A DNA stretch of 64,000 bases, taken from the NCBI RefSeq assembly GCF_023101205.1, contig NZ_CP078078.1, positions 1,054,001 to 1,118,000 on the forward strand. Reading direction: 5' to 3'. This document shows positions 61,420 through 64,000 of the stretch, piece by piece; positions within the stretch are counted from its first letter, which is position 1, and each line of letters begins with the position of its first letter. The position numbers and the translations under genes are program-made. The notes under the pieces were generated by a model. It did not search any database. It worked only from the letters and a program-made list of their open reading frames with translations, and was not told where the DNA came from. The stretch is from Microbacterium aurugineum (GTDB taxonomy: Bacteria; Actinomycetota; Actinomycetes; Actinomycetales; Microbacteriaceae).

Positions 61420-62745
61420 TCAGTCGGCCTCGACGTACACGGTGGGAATCGCCGGGTCGGACTTGCTGAGCGCGAGAGCGCGTACGGGAAGCTCCTCGCG
61501 CACCCGCAGGTGGTGCGTCCGCGCGGCCGCCGTTCCCTCCGTCCCCTCGTGTGCGGTGTCGATGTCGCCCGCCTCGACGAACGTCACCTGCAGCGGGCGG
61601 CCGTCGGGATGCTCCGCTGGCGTGTCCAGCTCCTCGAAGCCGTCGGAGACCACGACCGTCTCCGCGGTCGCGACGCCGTCGACGAGCGTCCGGAACGCGG
61701 CCTTGCGTCCGCCGTACGAGGCCTTGTCCGCGGACGCCTTGGCGACCGCGATCCAGGCCCCCGCCGCGTCCTGCCGTGCCGCGAGCTTGTAGACCATGCT
61801 CGCGGTCGGGTATCCGGAGCCGGTGACCACCGATGTCCCGACACCGTAGGCGTCGACCGGCGACGCGGCGAGTGCCGCGATCGCATACTCGTCGAGGTCG
61901 CTCGTCACGGTGATCCGTGTGGACGTCGCCCCGAGTTCGTCGAGCTGCACGCGCACATCACCGGCGACGATCGGGAGATCGCCCGAGTCGATACGCACGC
62001 CGCCCAGGTCGGTGCCCGCGACGCGGATCGCGGTCTCGACCCCGTTCCGGATGTCGTAGGTGTCGACGAGCAGCGTCGTGCCGACGCCCATGCTGTCGAC
62101 CTGTGCGCGGAAGGCCTCTTCCTCGGTGTCGTGCAGGAGCGTCCAGGAATGAGCGGCGGTGCCCATCGTCGGGATGCCCCAGCTCCGCCCCGCTTCGAGG
62201 TTGCTGGTGGCGCTGAACCCTGCGATGTACGCGGCGCGTGCGGCGGCGACCGCGGAACGTTCAGCAGCACGGCGCGAGCCCATCTCCGCCAGCGGACGCT
62301 CGCCCGCGGCGATGCTCATCCGCGATGCGGCCGTGGCCACGGCGGAGTCGTGGTTGAGCACGCTCAGAGCGAGTGTCTCCAGCACCACGGCATCCGCGAA
62401 CGTTCCCTCGACGGTGAGGATGGGGGAGCCGGGGAAGTAGAGCTCGCCCTCTCGATAGCCCCGGATCGTGCCCGTGAAGCGGTACTCCTCGAGGTGCTTC
62501 AGCGATGTCGCGTCGACCACATGCTCGTCGCGGAGGAATCGCAACTCGTCGTCACCGAAGCGGAACTCGCGCAGCAGTTCGAGGAATCGTCCGGTGCCTG
62601 CGACCACTCCGAATCGGCGGCCGCCGGAGAGTCGGCGGGAGAAGAGCTCGAAGACGCTCGGGCGGAAAGCCGTCCCGTCGCGGAGCGAGGCAGCGAGCAT
62701 CGTCAGCTCGTAGCGGTCGGTGAGCAGCGCCGTCGACGTGGTCAT
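61420..62745 (-). CDS. pncB: Nicotinate phosphoribosyltransferase
   Basis: 441 residues. Makes nicotinate mononucleotide from nicotinate and PRPP for NAD salvage. [13 protein letters not shown] at the N-terminus, [20 protein letters not shown] (with the conserved region near the phosphorylated His: MGTAAHSW), [11 protein letters not shown], and [10 protein letters not shown] at the PRPP site. ATG 62745 is leaderless with TAAGCT (62757-62752) 6 nt upstream. Divergent from murI by 63 bp. Confidence 0.93.
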   Translation of the reverse strand: MTTSTALLTDRYELTMLAASLRDGTAFRPSVFELFSRRLSGGRRFGVVAGTGRFLELLREFRFGDDELRFLRDEHVVDATSLKHLEEYRFTGTIRGYREGELYFPGSPILTVEGTFADAVVLETLALSVLNHDSAVATAASRMSIAAGERPLAEMGSRRAAERSAVAAARAAYIAGFSATSNLEAGRSWGIPTMGTAAHSWTLLHDTEEEAFRAQVDSMGVGTTLLVDTYDIRNGVETAIRVAGTDLGGVRIDSGDLPIVAGDVRVQLDELGATSTRITVTSDLDEYAIAALAASPVDAYGVGTSVVTGSGYPTASMVYKLAARQDAAGAWIAVAKASADKASYGGRKAAFRTLVDGVATAETVVVSDGFEELDTPAEHPDGRPLQVTFVEAGDIDTAHEGTEGTAAARTHHLRVREELPVRALALSKSDPAIPTVYVEAD

Positions 62746-62808
62746 GCGCTCAGCTTACTGAGCGTGCTGATGCACGCGGAGGTGCGCACGCGGGTAGGCT
62801 GGGGAGTC

Positions 62809-63639
62809 ATGAACGACGCGCCCATCGGGATCTTCGACTCCGGTGTCGGCGGGCTCACGGTGGCGCGGGCCATCCGCGCCCAGCTGCCCCGTGAGTCGTT
62901 CGTCTATATCGGCGACACCGCCCATTCCCCCTACGGCCCCAAGCCCATCGCCGACGTGCGTCGCTATTCCCTCGAGGTGCTGGACACACTCGTCGAGCAG
63001 GGCGTGAAGATGCTCGTGATCGCGTGCAACACCGCCTCGTCGGCCATGCTCCGCGACGCACGCGAACGCTACGACATCCCGGTGGTCGAGGTGATCGGTC
63101 CCGCCGTCCGCCGCGCCGTCTCCACCACGAGGAACGGGCGCGTCGGCGTGATCGGCACGGTCGGCACGATCGGATCGCGCGCGTACCAGGACATGCTCGA
63201 GGTGAATGAGCGGCTGCAGGTGTTCACGGCTGCCTGTCCGCGCTTCGTCGAGTTCGTCGAAGCGGGGATCACCGGTACTCCCGAAGTGCTCGCCGTCGCC
63301 GAGGAGTACCTCGCCCCGCTGCGGGACGCCGGCGTCGACACCCTGGTCCTCGGCTGCACGCACTATCCGTTCCTGCGCGGTGCGATCAGCTACGTGATGG
63401 GGGAGGGCGTGACGCTCGTCTCCAGCGACGATGAGACCGCCGGCGACGTCTACCGCCAGCTGGTGCGGGGAGATCTCCTCGCGTCGCCCGATGCCACGGC
63501 CACCTATGTCTACGAGGCCACCGGCGTCTCGGCCGATGACTTCACCGCGCTGGCCAATCGCCTGATGGGCCGGGAGGTCCGCGACGTGCAGCTCGTCCAG
63601 ACCGGCGTGATCACCCTTCCCGAGCACACCTTCGAGTAA
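62809..63639 (+). CDS. murI: Glutamate racemase
   Basis: 276 residues. Makes D-glutamate for peptidoglycan. Both catalytic cysteines are present in [11 protein letters not shown] and [26 protein letters not shown] and SPYGPKP are conserved. TAGGCT at 62795-62800 lies 8 nt before the ATG, so the leader is absent or very short. A small GTCGAG/CTCGAC hairpin (63646-63666) follows the stop; then rph. Confidence 0.96.
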   Translation: MNDAPIGIFDSGVGGLTVARAIRAQLPRESFVYIGDTAHSPYGPKPIADVRRYSLEVLDTLVEQGVKMLVIACNTASSAMLRDARERYDIPVVEVIGPAVRRAVSTTRNGRVGVIGTVGTIGSRAYQDMLEVNERLQVFTAACPRFVEFVEAGITGTPEVLAVAEEYLAPLRDAGVDTLVLGCTHYPFLRGAISYVMGEGVTLVSSDDETAGDVYRQLVRGDLLASPDATATYVYEATGVSADDFTALANRLMGREVRDVQLVQTGVITLPEHTFE

Positions 63640-63692
63640 TACCGTGTCGAGCCATCCCGACTCGACGCATCACCCTGACCCGAGAGAAGCAC

Positions 63693-64000
63693 ATGACCGA
63701 CATCGTCCGCGTCGACGGCCGTTCCACCGATCAGCTGCGTGAGATCACCATCGAACGCGGCTGGAGCGCACAGGCCGAGGGTTCGGCCCTGATCAGCTTC
63801 GGCGGCACGAAGGTGCTGTGCACCGCCTCGTTCACCAACGGCGTCCCGCGCTGGTTGACCGGCAAGGGCAAGGGGTGGGTCACGGCCGAGTACGCCATGC
63901 TCCCGCGCGCCACGAACAGTCGCAACGACCGCGAGAGCGTGAAGGGGCGCATCGGCGGACGCACGCACGAGATCTCCCGGCTCATCGGTCGCGCCCTTCG
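63693..64000 (+). CDS. rph: Ribonuclease PH (3' end outside window)
   Basis: The first 102 codons are visible. It trims tRNA 3' ends by phosphorolysis. N-terminal [36 protein letters not shown] and [20 protein letters not shown] match the family, including the phosphate-site Arg residues. GAGAGAAG precedes the ATG by 5 nt. The murI-rph order is common in actinobacteria. Confidence 0.95.
   Translation, partial: MTDIVRVDGRSTDQLREITIERGWSAQAEGSALISFGGTKVLCTASFTNGVPRWLTGKGKGWVTAEYAMLPRATNSRNDRESVKGRIGGRTHEISRLIGRAL

Overview
The window is high-GC, dense, operon-rich chromosomal DNA of an actinobacterium. Gene content and style point to Microbacteriaceae, Microbacterium-like: an actinobacterial sdhCDAB with two membrane anchors, acyl-CoA carboxylase with an epsilon subunit, a DUF3039 protein, many GTG/TTG starts and many leaderless genes. 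This is inference from sequence; no 16S or tRNA gene is present. I found no transposase, integrase, prophage or CRISPR array.

Layout. 1-5.8 kb: 3' end of a membrane flavoprotein; a DUF559 nuclease-like gene bracketed by two related palindromes; a PrrA/PrrB-like two-component pair; an FAD-linked oxidase. 5.8-9 kb: gnd, a 2-hydroxyacid dehydrogenase and gntK (gluconate to ribulose-5-phosphate), with a 41-codon membrane ORF antisense to the gntK end. 9-15 kb: rplY-pth, a Pro-rich membrane protein, trpS, DUF4166, xth, YihY. 15-20 kb: sdhCDAB and manC. 20-28.4 kb: a BMP-type nucleoside ABC transporter followed by cdd, deoA and add, one nucleoside uptake and salvage unit, headed by a nested-hairpin leader. 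28.4-33.4 kb: a cell-envelope deacetylase, a hydrolase, and an operon of flavin monooxygenase, BASS transporter and SDR. 33.5-41.4 kb: a self-contained mannitol PTS (IIB, HPr, EI, EIICB, EIIA, MtlD, all linked by 4-base overlaps), its PRD activator divergent, and a second HPr. 41.4-49.2 kb: phosphohexomutase, punA, an LpdA-like quinone reductase without redox cysteines, accA, maf, a TRAM RNA methyltransferase. 49.3-55.5 kb: a three-gene two-component cassette whose third member looks like a degenerate kinase, a ROK regulator, then the carboxylase epsilon and beta subunits. 55.6-64 kb: an EcsC-like protein, a nucleotidyltransferase, an ABC exporter whose ATPase carries a roughly 390-residue Lys/Ala-rich and then acidic extension, DUF3039, pncB, murI and the start of rph.

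Genes work together as gluconate catabolism, nucleoside scavenging (transport, deamination, phosphorolysis, sugar-phosphate mutase), mannitol uptake to fructose-6-phosphate, respiration (SDH, LpdA) and acyl-CoA carboxylation. The set sdh, cdd-deoA-add, punA-pmm, lpdA, accA-maf-epsilon-accD recalls the Mycobacterium tuberculosis Rv3280-Rv3319 neighbourhood, with the mannitol PTS and other genes inserted.

A window-wide regulatory signature is a TANNNT hexamer 6-7 nt before the start codon (18 genes), the mark of leaderless transcripts. The best candidates for something new are the palindrome-flanked DUF559 gene, the tail-ATPase fusion, the pseudo-kinase cassette, and the structured leader before the nucleoside transporter. 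No gene-free stretch exceeds 300 bases.
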